This document shows positions 20,598 through 29,365 of a DNA stretch of 64,000 nucleotides, one piece after another. A model generated the notes under the pieces. It was given only the letters and a program-made list of their open reading frames with translations, had not been told where the DNA came from and made no database searches. The DNA is from Nocardioides sp. HDW12B (lineage in GTDB: Bacteria; Actinomycetota; Actinomycetes; Propionibacteriales; Nocardioidaceae), in assembly GCF_011299595.1 (NCBI RefSeq), contig NZ_CP049867.1:682001-746000 (forward strand), given 5' to 3'. Made by a program: the position numbers and the translations under genes. Within the stretch, counting starts at the first letter, position 1; every line of letters begins with the position of its first letter.

Positions 20598-21110
20598 GTG
20601 ACCACGATCGGCGTCTCGCTGGCGGTGCCCGAGCCCTGGGGACCGCAGCTGCAGGAGTACCGCGTCGGCCTCGGTGACACCCCCGCCGCGGGCATCCCCA
20701 CGCACATCACGCTGGTGCCACCGGTGGAGGTGGACGAGGCCGCCCTGGGCGACGTCGTCTCCCACCTGGAGGCGGCCGCCCGGGAGCACGCCGCGTTCGA
20801 CGTGCACCTGCGCGGGACCGGCACCTTCCGACCGGTCTCCCCGGTGGTCTTCGTCAGCCTGGTGGAGGGCATCTCCGGCTGCGAGCTGCTGGCCAAGACG
20901 GTCGCCCAGGGGCCGCTGGCCCGGGAGACCGAGTTCCCCTACCACCCGCACGTGACCGTGGCCCACCACCTGTCCGAGGCGCTGCTGGACCGGGCCTTCG
21001 ACGAGCAGGCCGGCTTCGAGTGCCGGTTCACCGCCGACCGGTTCTGGCTCTACGTCCACCACAGCGAGCTGGGCTGGGCCCCCGCGCACGAGTTCGTCCT
21101 CGGTGGCTGA
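20598..21110 (+). CDS. 2'-5' RNA ligase family (2H phosphoesterase) protein
   Basis: 170 aa. Carries the two HxT/S motifs that define the 2H fold: THITLVPP near residue 36 and HPHVTVAHHL near residue 118. Such proteins hydrolyse or ligate 2'-5' or 2',3'-cyclic phosphodiesters in RNA or nucleotides. The natural substrate is not visible. The end overlaps the start of the penicillin acylase gene by eight bases, so the pair is likely co-expressed. Confidence 0.85.
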   Translation: MTTIGVSLAVPEPWGPQLQEYRVGLGDTPAAGIPTHITLVPPVEVDEAALGDVVSHLEAAAREHAAFDVHLRGTGTFRPVSPVVFVSLVEGISGCELLAKTVAQGPLARETEFPYHPHVTVAHHLSEALLDRAFDEQAGFECRFTADRFWLYVHHSELGWAPAHEFVLGG

Positions 21111-23184
21111 GGCACCGGCCGGGGCCACCACCCGCCGCGGCGCCCACGGCATCCCGCACGTCGTCGCGGGCTCGCTCCTCGCGGTCGCGCGCGAGCAGGG
21201 CCGCGCCGTGGTCGAGGACCGCCTGTGGCAGGTCACCTGGTCGCGCCTCAAGGCGGAGGGCCGCACGGCCGAGCTCGTCGGTCCGCCCGGGCTGCCGTGG
21301 GACCGCTTCGCGCGCCGCGCCGGGGTCGCCGACGTCGCGCAGCAGGCGAACGCCGCGCTGGGTCCCGAGTCGCGCGCCTTCGTCGCGGCGTACGTCGACG
21401 GGGTGAACGAGGCGCTCGCCGCCGGACCCACCTGCGCCGAGCTGGAGGAGGTGGGCCACCGCGCGGAGGCCTGGCCCGCGTGGATGCCGCTGGCCGTCTT
21501 CGCCGCCCACCACGTCCTGTTCGGCACGTTCCCCGGCAAGCTGTGGCGCCGGCACCTGCGCGCGACCGTCGGCGACGACGTGGCCGGGCTCTTCCGCCAC
21601 GAGGGCCTCGGGCCCGGCAGCAACTCCTGGGTGGTCGGCGGGCAGCGGACGGCCGGCGGGTTCCCGATGATCGGCGGCGACCCGCATCGCGGCTTCGAGC
21701 TCCCCAACGGCTACCAGCAGGTGCGGCTGACGAGCACCGACCCCGACGACGCCTTCGACGTCGCCGGCTTCACCTTCCCCGGCGTCCCGGGCGTGCAGCA
21801 CTTCGCCCACGCCGGCGCGGTGGCGTGGGGCATCACCAATGCCACGGCGGACTACCAGGACGTGTACGTCGAGGAGCTCGAGCGGCGGGCCGGGAAGGTC
21901 CTCGCGCGGACCGCGGACGGCTGGGTGGAGGTGACCAGCCGGCTGGAGACCGTCCACGTGGCCGGTCACGACCCCGAGACGGTCGAGGTCGTCGAGACCC
22001 CCGCGGGCCGGGTGGTCCAGGGCGAGCCGGGCGGGACGGCGTACAGCCTGAGGACGCCGTCGTACGCCCTCGGCGACCTCGGCTTCGAGGCGCTGGTGCC
22101 GCTGCTGCGCGCCCGCAGCGTCGCCGACGTGGAGCGGGCGCTCGAGCACTGGGTCGAGCCGGTCAACAACCTGCTGGTCGCGGACCGCGCGGGCACCGTG
22201 CGCCAACGCGTGGTGGGGCGGGTGCCGCTGCGGCACGACGCGAACCGGACCGAGCCCGTCCCGGCCTGGGACCGCGCGCACCGCTGGAACGGCTGGGTCA
22301 CGCTGCCGCCGCACGACGTGGCGCCGGACGGGCACCTCGCCACCGCCAACCACCGGATGTACGACGACTTCGAGCGGATCGGGCGCGACTTCGCACCACC
22401 CGGCCGGGCGCGACGCATCGAGGCCCTGCTCGAGGGGCGGGACGGCCTCACCCGCGACGACTTCGCGGCGATCCATGCCGACGTGCTGGCCGGGCAACCG
22501 GCGGCCCTGCACCGGGCCCTCGCCGAGCTGTCCGGGCTGGACGGCCCTGCCGAGCAGCTGCGCCGGCGCCTGGTCGCCTGGGACCAGCGGTTCACCGCCG
22601 ACAGCACCGAGGGGACGGCGTACGTCGACGTCCGGACGCGGCTGGTCAGCGAGCTGGCCCGGACACCGACCCTGGCCCGGCTCTCCGAGCACGAGGCCGA
22701 CCCGCTCCTGGCGCCCTGGTTCGACGTGCCGACCGAGCTGTGGCTGAGCCTCCCGCACGTGCTGTCGCCGTGCGGTCGCGCCCTGCTGCCCGAGGTCGAC
22801 GCGGCCCTGGCCGAGGCGCTCGCGCACGTCGCCGGCCGGCCGGCCGAGCCGTGGCACCGGCGCCACGTCTACGCGCCCTACCACCCGCTCGGCCGGGAGC
22901 TGCCCGACGCCCCGGGGCTCGCGGGCGACAACGACTGCGTCCGCTGCGCCGGCGCCCGCCCCGGCTCGGACCTGGTGCTGCGGGGCTCGGTGGCGCGCTA
23001 CGTCTGGGACCTGGCCGGGCTGGAGGGCAGCGGCTGGGTGGTGCCGCTCGGGGCGGACGGCGACCCCCGCTCGGCGCACCACCACGACCAGCTCGGGACG
23101 TGGGTCGACGGCCGCCTGGTCCCGGTCGGGGACCCGGCGTCGGACTTGTCACAACCAGTGGTCGGTGGGTCGGGCGGCTCCTAG
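21103..23184 (+). CDS. Penicillin acylase family protein, probably cytoplasmic
   Basis: 693 aa, the family's normal full length. The alpha part starts at RRGAHGIPHVVAGSLLAVAREQ. The chain boundary is GPGSNSWVVGGQRTAGG with Ser173 as the expected N-terminal nucleophile, and NGYQQVRL and AVAWGITNATADYQD follow. No signal peptide is evident, which is unusual since most members are exported, so it may not be processed in the usual compartment or may act inside. The GTG start overlaps the preceding stop. It is a second acylase alongside the one at the left edge; their N-termini and lengths differ clearly. Confidence 0.85.
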   Translation: MAEAPAGATTRRGAHGIPHVVAGSLLAVAREQGRAVVEDRLWQVTWSRLKAEGRTAELVGPPGLPWDRFARRAGVADVAQQANAALGPESRAFVAAYVDGVNEALAAGPTCAELEEVGHRAEAWPAWMPLAVFAAHHVLFGTFPGKLWRRHLRATVGDDVAGLFRHEGLGPGSNSWVVGGQRTAGGFPMIGGDPHRGFELPNGYQQVRLTSTDPDDAFDVAGFTFPGVPGVQHFAHAGAVAWGITNATADYQDVYVEELERRAGKVLARTADGWVEVTSRLETVHVAGHDPETVEVVETPAGRVVQGEPGGTAYSLRTPSYALGDLGFEALVPLLRARSVADVERALEHWVEPVNNLLVADRAGTVRQRVVGRVPLRHDANRTEPVPAWDRAHRWNGWVTLPPHDVAPDGHLATANHRMYDDFERIGRDFAPPGRARRIEALLEGRDGLTRDDFAAIHADVLAGQPAALHRALAELSGLDGPAEQLRRRLVAWDQRFTADSTEGTAYVDVRTRLVSELARTPTLARLSEHEADPLLAPWFDVPTELWLSLPHVLSPCGRALLPEVDAALAEALAHVAGRPAEPWHRRHVYAPYHPLGRELPDAPGLAGDNDCVRCAGARPGSDLVLRGSVARYVWDLAGLEGSGWVVPLGADGDPRSAHHHDQLGTWVDGRLVPVGDPASDLSQPVVGGSGGS

Positions 23185-23187
23185 GCT
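23182..23187 (+). promoter_or_regulatory. -10 box of mutA (leaderless)
   Basis: TAGGCT overlaps the acylase stop codon. Start of transcription one base before the ATG at 23195 predicts an almost leaderless mutA-mutB mRNA. Confidence 0.45.
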
Positions 23188-23194
23188 TCGCCCC

Positions 23195-25045
23195 ATGGAG
23201 CACCTGTCACTCCTCGCCGGCGGCGACGAGCACACGAGGGCCACGCGCGAGCAGTGGGAGAAGGCCGCGGCGGACGTCCTGCGCAAGGCGGGTCGTCTGA
23301 AGGACGACGACCCCGACGACCTGGTGTGGAGCAGGCTGACGCGCACCACGCTGGACGGCATCGACGTCCTGCCCCTGGGTCTGCGCGAGCACCTCGACGG
23401 GCTGGCCCCGACCGGGGAGCCGGGCGAGGCGCCGTACACGCGGGGGAGCGCGCTCTCGCGCCCCGACCAGGGCTGGGACGTGCGCGTCCACCTCGCCGAC
23501 CCCGACGCGAAGCAGGCCGCGGCCGACGCCCTGACCGACCTCGAGAACGGCGCCACCAGCCTCTGGCTGCGGCTGGGCCGCGGCGGCCTCGCGGTCGCCG
23601 ACCTGCCGACGGTGCTGGAGAAGGTGTACGTCGACCTCGCTCCGGTCGTCCTGGACTGCCCCCGGGACCCGGTCGGGGCGGCCGAGGCGTTCGCCGCGAT
23701 CCTCGCCGAGCGTGAGGTCGCGCCGGCTCCCGGCACCGTCCTGGCCGTCGACCCCTGGAGCGCCGCGGCGAACGGCTTCAGCGGCCACCCGCACCGTGAC
23801 GACGACGTGCTGCCGCGCCTGGTCGAGCTCGCCCGCGAGCACGGCGCCCGCATCACGATCGACGCCTCCTGGGTGCACGAGGCCGGCGGCCACGACGCCC
23901 ACGAGCTCGGCTGGTCGCTGGCCGCGGGCGCGGCGTTCCTGCGTCGGGCCACCGGGGACCTCGGGCTGTCGGTGCCCGAGGCCGCGGACCTGCTGGAGTT
24001 CCGCTACGCCGTCACCGACGAGCAGTTCCTCTCCATCGCCAAGCTCCGCGCCGCCCGTCGCCTCTGGGCCCGGGTGCTGGAGCTCTCCGGGGCCCCGGAC
24101 GCCCCCGGCCAGGTGCAGCACGCCGTCACCGGCCGCGCCATGCTCACGAAGTACGACCCCTGGGTGAACATGCTGCGCGGCACGGTCGCGGCGTTCGCCG
24201 CCGGCGTCGGCGGCGCCGCCTCGGTCACGGTGATGCCCTTCGACACCGCGCTCGGCGTCCCTGACGCCCTCGGTCGACGCGTCGCCCGCAACACCTCCTC
24301 GCTGCTGATCCACGAGGCCCACGTCGCCCGGGTCACCGACCCCGCCGGCGGTTCGTACGCCGTGGAGAAGCTGACCGACGACCTCGCCCGCCGCGGCTGG
24401 GAGGAGCTGCAGAAGCTCGAGGCCGACGGCGGCGCCGAGGCCGCCCTCGACCAGCCCGGCGGCCTCTACGACCGCATCAAGGACGAGGCGATGCAGCCCC
24501 GACGCCGCCAGGTCGCCACCCGGAAGCGCGCCGTCACCGGCGTCAGCGAGTTCCCGAACCTCCACGAGGAGCTTCCCGAGCGCCGCCCCGTCGAGGAGGG
24601 ACACGGCCCGGACCGCTACGCCCTCGACTTCGAGACCCTGCGCGACGACCCGGCCAGCACGCCCGTCTTCCTGGCCACCATGGGCCCGGTGGCCCAGCAC
24701 ACCGCTCGCGCCACCTTCGCCGCCAACCTGCTGGCCGCCGGCGGCGTCGACACCGTCTCCGCCGGTCCCACCACCACCGCCGAGGACGTCGTCTCCGCCT
24801 TCCGGCAGTCCGGTGACACCGGCCCCGCCACCCCGGTCGTCTGCCTCTGCGGCACCGACACGGCGTACGCCGAGTGGGGCGCCGACCTGGTCGCCGAGCT
24901 CCGCGAGGCCGGTGCCAGCCACGTCGTCCTCGCCGGCAAGCCCGGCGAGAAGACAGTCCCCGAGGACACGGTCGACTCCCACTGCGCCGTCGGCATCGAC
25001 GCCCTCGCCTTCCTCCACGCCGTCCGAGAGGAGCTCACCCGATGA
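23195..25045 (+). CDS. mutA: Methylmalonyl-CoA mutase small (beta) subunit
   Basis: 616 aa. The non-catalytic subunit of the heterodimeric adenosylcobalamin mutase that turns methylmalonyl-CoA into succinyl-CoA. It has the TIM-barrel part ([61 protein letters not shown]) and a C-terminal flavodoxin-like part that lacks the B12-binding DxHxxG, as expected for this subunit. The ATG at 23195 follows a -10 box by seven bases. Its stop overlaps mutB (ATGA). Confidence 0.95.
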   Translation: MEHLSLLAGGDEHTRATREQWEKAAADVLRKAGRLKDDDPDDLVWSRLTRTTLDGIDVLPLGLREHLDGLAPTGEPGEAPYTRGSALSRPDQGWDVRVHLADPDAKQAAADALTDLENGATSLWLRLGRGGLAVADLPTVLEKVYVDLAPVVLDCPRDPVGAAEAFAAILAEREVAPAPGTVLAVDPWSAAANGFSGHPHRDDDVLPRLVELAREHGARITIDASWVHEAGGHDAHELGWSLAAGAAFLRRATGDLGLSVPEAADLLEFRYAVTDEQFLSIAKLRAARRLWARVLELSGAPDAPGQVQHAVTGRAMLTKYDPWVNMLRGTVAAFAAGVGGAASVTVMPFDTALGVPDALGRRVARNTSSLLIHEAHVARVTDPAGGSYAVEKLTDDLARRGWEELQKLEADGGAEAALDQPGGLYDRIKDEAMQPRRRQVATRKRAVTGVSEFPNLHEELPERRPVEEGHGPDRYALDFETLRDDPASTPVFLATMGPVAQHTARATFAANLLAAGGVDTVSAGPTTTAEDVVSAFRQSGDTGPATPVVCLCGTDTAYAEWGADLVAELREAGASHVVLAGKPGEKTVPEDTVDSHCAVGIDALAFLHAVREELTR

Positions 25046-27309
25046 GCGTCCCCGCCTCCTTCGCCGACCTCCCCCTGGTCTCGACGAGCTCGACCGACGG
25101 GGGTGACCAGAGCGCGCCCGGTGAGGTCTCGACAGGCTCGACCACCGACACCCCCGAGACCACCGAGACCGCCGACCCGCTGCTGCAGACCACCGAGGCC
25201 GAGGACGGCCAGCCGGCGTGGATGTCCCCCGAGGGCATCCCGGTCAAGGCGCTCTACACCGCGGCCGACCTCGAGGGCCTCGACGGCCTCGACACCCTCC
25301 CCGGCCTGAGCCCGTTCCTGCGCGGGCCCTACCCGACGATGTACACGACGCAGCCCTGGACGGTCCGCCAGTACGCCGGTTTCTCGACCGCCGAGGAGTC
25401 CAACGCGTTCTACCGCCGCAACCTCAAGGCCGGCCAGAAGGGGCTGAGCGTCGCGTTCGACCTGGCGACGCACCGCGGCTACGACTCCGACCACCCGCGG
25501 GTGAAGGGCGACGTCGGGATGGCGGGGGTGGCGATCGACTCGATCTACGACGCCCGCACGCTGTTCGACGGCATCCCGCTGGACCAGATGAGCGTGTCGA
25601 TGACGATGAACGGCGCCGTGCTGCCGGTCATGGCGCTCTACATCGCGGCGGCGGAGGAGCAGGGGGTGAAGCCGGAGCAGCTCGCGGGGACGATCCAGAA
25701 CGACATCCTCAAGGAGTTCATGGTCCGCAACACTTACATCTACCCGCCGCAGCCGAGCATGCGGATCATCAGCGACATCTTCGCGTTCACGGCGCAGAGG
25801 ATGCCGCGGTTCAACTCGATCTCGATCTCCGGCTACCACATGCAGGAGGCCGGGGCGACCTGCGACCTGGAGCTCGCGTACACGCTGGCCGACGGAGTGG
25901 AGTACATCCGCGCAGGTCTCGACGCCGGTCTCGAGATCGACAAGTTCGCTCCCCGGCTGAGCTTCTTCTGGGCCATCGGGATGAACTTCTTCATGGAGGT
26001 CGCCAAGATGCGCGCGGCCCGGGCGCTGTGGGCGCGGCTGGTGACGCAGTTCGACCCGCAGAACCCGAAGTCGCTGTCGCTGCGCACGCACAGCCAGACG
26101 TCGGGCTGGTCGCTGACGGCGCAGGACGTGTTCAACAACGCCTCGCGCACCTGCATCGAGGCGATGGCTGCGACCCAGGGGCACACCCAGAGCCTGCACA
26201 CCAACGCCCTCGACGAGGCGATCGCGCTGCCGACGGACTTCTCGGCGCGCATCGCCCGCAACACCCAGCTGCTGCTGCAGCAGGAGTCGGGGACCACCGG
26301 CACGATCGACCCGTGGGCGGGCTCCTACTACGTGGAGCGGCTGACCCAGGACCTGGCCGAGAAGGCGTGGGCGCACATCACCGAGGCCGAGGAGGCCGGC
26401 GGGATGGCGGCGGCCATCGAGAAGGGCATCCCCAAGATGCGCATCGAGGAGGCGGCCGCCCGCACCCAGGCGCGCATCGACTCGGGCGCGCAGAAGGTGA
26501 TCGGCGTCAACACCTACCGGCTGCCGAGCGAGGACGCCCTCGACGTGCTGCGCGTCGACAACGCCGCGGTGTACTCCTCCCAGGTCGCCAAGCTGGAGCG
26601 GCTGCGCGCCGAGCGCGACGAGGACGCCGTACGCCGGGCGCTGGCCGGCCTGACCGAGTCGGCCGAGAAGGGGGCCCGGGGACAGGGCTCCCTGGAGGGC
26701 AACCTGCTCGCGCTGGCGGTCGAGGCGGCGCACGCCAAGGCGACGGTGGGGGAGATCTCGGACGCGCTCGAGAAGGTCTACGGGCGGCACCGGGCGACGA
26801 TCCGTACCATCTCCGGGGTGTACCGCTCCGAGGCCGGCTCCTCCAACGAGGCCGTGACGAAGGTGCTGGAGGCGACCGAGAAGTTCGCCGAGGACGAGGG
26901 GCGTCGCCCTCGCATCCTGGTGGCGAAGATGGGCCAGGACGGCCACGACCGGGGGCAGAAGGTCGTGGTCACGGCCTTCGCCGACCTCGGCTTCGACGTC
27001 GACGTGGGTCCGCTGTTCTCCACGCCGGAGGAGGTCGCCCAGCAGGCGGTCGACGCCGACGTGCACATCGTCGGGGTGAACTCGCTCGCCGCCGGCCACC
27101 TGACGCTCGTGCCGGCGCTCAAGAAGGCGCTGGCCGACCTCGGCCGCGAGGACGTGATGATCGTGGTCGGCGGCGTGATCCCGCCCGACGACGTGCAGCC
27201 GCTGCGCGACATGGGCGCCGCCGCTGTCTTCCCCCCGGGCACGGTGATCGCGGACGCCGCCCTCGACCTGCTGCGCCAGCTGTCCTCGGCGCTGGGCCAC
27301 CCGGCCTGA
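25042..27309 (+). CDS. mutB: Methylmalonyl-CoA mutase large (alpha) subunit
   Basis: 755 aa. Catalytic subunit: converts (R)-methylmalonyl-CoA to succinyl-CoA with adenosylcobalamin. Seen: [20 protein letters not shown], the CoA and substrate barrel ([38 protein letters not shown]), and the B12 motif DGHDRG (residues 633-638) with [12 protein letters not shown]. The N-terminus is about 25 residues longer than usual because two copies of a GGTCTCGAC-type repeat (nt 25076-25146) lie within the coding sequence, giving VSTSSTD and VSTGSTTD. The frame is not broken. Confidence 0.95.
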   Translation: MSVPASFADLPLVSTSSTDGGDQSAPGEVSTGSTTDTPETTETADPLLQTTEAEDGQPAWMSPEGIPVKALYTAADLEGLDGLDTLPGLSPFLRGPYPTMYTTQPWTVRQYAGFSTAEESNAFYRRNLKAGQKGLSVAFDLATHRGYDSDHPRVKGDVGMAGVAIDSIYDARTLFDGIPLDQMSVSMTMNGAVLPVMALYIAAAEEQGVKPEQLAGTIQNDILKEFMVRNTYIYPPQPSMRIISDIFAFTAQRMPRFNSISISGYHMQEAGATCDLELAYTLADGVEYIRAGLDAGLEIDKFAPRLSFFWAIGMNFFMEVAKMRAARALWARLVTQFDPQNPKSLSLRTHSQTSGWSLTAQDVFNNASRTCIEAMAATQGHTQSLHTNALDEAIALPTDFSARIARNTQLLLQQESGTTGTIDPWAGSYYVERLTQDLAEKAWAHITEAEEAGGMAAAIEKGIPKMRIEEAAARTQARIDSGAQKVIGVNTYRLPSEDALDVLRVDNAAVYSSQVAKLERLRAERDEDAVRRALAGLTESAEKGARGQGSLEGNLLALAVEAAHAKATVGEISDALEKVYGRHRATIRTISGVYRSEAGSSNEAVTKVLEATEKFAEDEGRRPRILVAKMGQDGHDRGQKVVVTAFADLGFDVDVGPLFSTPEEVAQQAVDADVHIVGVNSLAAGHLTLVPALKKALADLGREDVMIVVGGVIPPDDVQPLRDMGAAAVFPPGTVIADAALDLLRQLSSALGHPA
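25076..25146. repeat. Two GGTCTCGAC-RRG-CTCGACC repeats inside mutB
   Basis: GGTCTCGACGAGCTCGACC (from 25077) and GGTCTCGACAGGCTCGACC (from 25125) lie 48 bp apart, differing at one or two internal positions. Both stay in frame and code for a Ser/Thr-rich stretch at residues 12-35, upstream of the conserved mutase. They resemble the TCGA-rich dispersed repeats seen near 8937. Confidence 0.6.
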
Positions 27310-27376
27310 CCCTGGCGCGGGCCACGCTCGGGCCGCGCCCCGTGGACACCGGGCCGCGGGGGAGGGACCATGAGGC

Positions 27377-27625
27377 ATGGAACCTCCCCTGCGACTCGCC
27401 ACGGGCAGTGAGGTGTTCCTGGACGCCCGGGGCGACGAGCGGGCGCTGAAGGTCACCTGGCACCACGACGCCGGGATCGTGGTGCTGTCGCTGTGGCGCG
27501 GAGCCACGTGCGTCGGCACGCTCCAGCTGGCGGCCGACGAGGTCCCCGCGGCGGTCGCGGCGCTGTCGCAGGGCCTCGCCGAGGGGTACGCCGCACGCGG
27601 TGGCGAGGCCTCGGCGGCCGGCTGA
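27377..27625 (+). CDS. Small conserved-type hypothetical protein
   Basis: 82 aa from the ATG at 27377. Two beta-rich halves (RLATGSEVFLDARGDERALKVTWHH; VVLSLWRGATCVGTLQLAADE) and a final helix. No signal peptide or membrane helix and no domain that I recognise. Codon use matches its neighbours, so it is likely real. Its 3' end is followed by a 19-nt direct repeat (GGCGACCTCA-type, twice between 27628 and 27660) before the opposing AHSA1 gene. Confidence 0.6.
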   Translation: MEPPLRLATGSEVFLDARGDERALKVTWHHDAGIVVLSLWRGATCVGTLQLAADEVPAAVAALSQGLAEGYAARGGEASAAG

Positions 27626-27652
27626 GGCGACCTCAAGCGGCCTCTGGCGACC

Positions 27653-28138
27653 TCAGGCGGCCAGGAGGCCGTCGATCTGGTTCATGGCCTCGGTGATGCC
27701 CTCGATCATGCCCATGGCGCTCATCTGCTCCATGACCTCGGCCGAGGGGAAGGTGGACGTGACGGTCATGACCGTCCCGCCCTGCTCGGCGCGCAGGGCG
27801 ACCTCGGCCCGCGTCACGAGGCCGTCCTCGGTCGGGGTGCCGTTCTCGTCGGCGAACCCGTCCTCGAAGACGAGGCGCTCGGGCGCTGCGACCTCGTGCA
27901 CGCGCCACCAGCCGTGGTGCTGGTCGCCGCCCGGGCCGGTCATCAGGTAGTGCACGCGACCGCCGGGGGACAGGTCGTGCTCGAGGACGGTGGCGGGGTA
28001 GGTCGGGGGTCCCCACCAGCGCTCCAGCAGGCGCGGGTCCTCCCAGACCTGCCAGACCCGCTCCGGCGGGGCGTCGAAGCGCGCGGTGAGCGTGACGGTC
28101 AGGGCGTCGACGTCCTTGGTGGTGTCGATGACGGTCAT
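27653..28138 (-). CDS. SRPBCC/AHSA1 (Aha1-like) domain protein
   Basis: 161 aa. Sequence LTARFDAPPERVWQVWEDPRLLERWWGPP is the hallmark start of the AHSA1 family; PGGRVHYLMTGPGG and HHGWWRVHEVAAPERLVFEDGF follow. Members bind hydrophobic ligands and are frequently paired with an ArsR regulator. Start ATG 28138 overlaps the ArsR stop (ATGA). The ligand is unknown. Confidence 0.88.
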   Translation of the reverse strand: MTVIDTTKDVDALTVTLTARFDAPPERVWQVWEDPRLLERWWGPPTYPATVLEHDLSPGGRVHYLMTGPGGDQHHGWWRVHEVAAPERLVFEDGFADENGTPTEDGLVTRAEVALRAEQGGTVMTVTSTFPSAEVMEQMSAMGMIEGITEAMNQIDGLLAA

Positions 28139-28506
28139 GGGTGCTGTCCTTTCGTCGGTGGTGCCTGAGGAGGGTCGACCTCCGGGGAGAAGAGGTCGTC
28201 GATGCGGTCCAGCCGGTCCTGCCACCGAGCAGCGAGCTCGTCGAGGACCAGGTCGGCGGCGCGCACCGCGCCGATCTCGGCGCGCACGAGCTTCTCGCGC
28301 CCGCGGCGTCGCTTCGTCACCGCGCCGGCGCTCTCGAGCACCGCCACGTGCTTCTGCACCGCCGCGAACGACATCGGGTAGTCCTGCGCCAGCGCCGAGA
28401 CGGACAGCTCGCGCACCAGGGTGCGCCGCAGGATGTCGCGTCGGGTGGCGTCGGCCAGGGCGTGGAACAGCCGGTCCGGCTCGTAGGAGACGTCGCGGCT
28501 GGTCAC
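28135..28506 (-). CDS. ArsR family transcriptional regulator
   Basis: 123 aa. Winged helix-turn-helix of the ArsR type: FHALADATRRDILRRTL, then recognition helix FAAVQKHVAVLESAGAV and wing TKRRRGREKLVRAE. No cysteine metal site in the usual alpha-3 position, so not an obvious metal sensor. The GTG at 28506 is six bases after the TACGTT -10 box on the minus strand, which fits a leaderless mRNA; a TTG at 28521 would lie within the operator. Likely represses itself and the AHSA1 gene in the same operon. Confidence 0.9.
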   Translation of the reverse strand: MTSRDVSYEPDRLFHALADATRRDILRRTLVRELSVSALAQDYPMSFAAVQKHVAVLESAGAVTKRRRGREKLVRAEIGAVRAADLVLDELAARWQDRLDRIDDLFSPEVDPPQAPPTKGQHP

Positions 28507-28510
28507 AGGA

Positions 28511-28540
28511 ACAACGTACAACCATATGGTTGTACGTTGT
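28511..28540. promoter_or_regulatory. 30-bp perfect palindrome: ArsR operator over the promoter
   Basis: The left arm is ACAACGTACAACCAT (28511-28525) and the right arm is its exact reverse complement. On the minus strand TTGACA (28543-28538) and TACGTT (28518-28513) make a promoter with 19-bp spacing. The -10 box is inside the palindrome, six bases ahead of the ArsR GTG, so repressor binding would block the promoter. Confidence 0.8.
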
Positions 28541-28554
28541 CAAGGGTCGGCGGC

Positions 28555-28716
28555 TCAGCCCACCGTGAGCAGGCCGACGCCGAGGCTCGACACGCCTGCC
28601 GCGAGCAGCGCACCGCCGACGTAGACCAGGGCGAGGAGGGTGTTGGGCTCCGTGCGGCCCCTGCCCGCGGAGGCGCCGAAGAAGCCTGCCGGCATGAGGA
28701 TCGCGGCGACGGCCAC
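28555..28716 (-). pseudogene. C-terminal piece of a small membrane protein
   Basis: The frame encodes two hydrophobic helices (VAVAAILMPAGFF and LLALVYVGGALLAAGVSSLG) and ends GVGLLTVG at a normal stop. The only nearby start, GTG 28716, has no ribosome site and begins mid-helix. The open frame continues antisense into the MerR gene. It looks as though the 5' end has been lost; a genuine but very short ORF (53 aa) cannot be excluded. Confidence 0.35.
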
Positions 28717-28776
28717 GCCCGAGCGGGAGAGCCACGCGAGCAGCTCGCCCGGCGTGCCGACCTGCCGGTCGCCACC

Positions 28777-29355
28777 GTGAAGTTCTACCTCCGCGAAGGA
28801 CTGCTGCCGCCGGGGGAGCCGGTGAGTGCGACCCGGGCCCGCTACGGCGAGGACCACGTCGACCGGCTGCGCCTGGTGCGCGCCCTCGTCCAGGTCGGTG
28901 GCCTGGGGCTGGACCGGGTGCGCGCGGTGCTGGCGGTCCGGTCCTCCGACGCCACCCTCGCGGCGAGCATCGGGGCGGCGCACTACGCGCTCGCGAGCCC
29001 CCCGGAGGCCTCCGCCGCGGCCCGCGCCCGCGTCACCGCGCTCGTCGAGGACCTGGGCTGGACCTGCGACCTCGAGCAGACCCATGCCCGCGCCCTGGCC
29101 GCCGCACTGGACGGCCTGGACCGGGCCGGGCAGCCGATGGCGGAGACCGTGGTGCGGGAGTACGCCGAGGCTGCCGCGCGGGTGGCGCGGGCCGACCTGG
29201 GGTCGCTCGGGGAGCGGACCGGAGCGCAGGCCGTCACCTACGCCGTGATCGGCACCGTGCTGAGCGAGCCCGTCCTGGTGGCGCTGCGCCGGATGGCCCA
29301 GGAGGACCGCAGCCGGCGGGGCGCCGCAGAGCAGGATGGCGCCCGGCATCGGTGA
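28777..29355 (+). CDS. MerR family regulator lacking a normal start
   Basis: The recognisable MerR HTH begins at EQLARRADLPVATVKFYLRE, in frame from 28738, before any start codon. The first usable codon is GTG 28777 (V-K-F-Y), which removes the first helix. The rest is intact: a second half of the HTH, VSATRARYGEDHVDRLRLVR, a coiled effector segment and a long alpha-helical C-terminal domain. Stop at 29355 overlaps or touches meaB. Either it uses a remote TTG or the 5' end was lost with the neighbouring membrane protein's; both genes are divergent and meet at about 28716-28740. Confidence 0.55.
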   Translation: MKFYLREGLLPPGEPVSATRARYGEDHVDRLRLVRALVQVGGLGLDRVRAVLAVRSSDATLAASIGAAHYALASPPEASAAARARVTALVEDLGWTCDLEQTHARALAAALDGLDRAGQPMAETVVREYAEAAARVARADLGSLGERTGAQAVTYAVIGTVLSEPVLVALRRMAQEDRSRRGAAEQDGARHR

Positions 29356-29365
29356 TGATGGGGCG

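Noticed and set aside
22900-25200. A cobalamin riboswitch in front of mutAB
   Set aside because: There are only ten bases between the acylase stop and the mutA ATG and a leaderless -10 fits there; no B12-box sequence is present.
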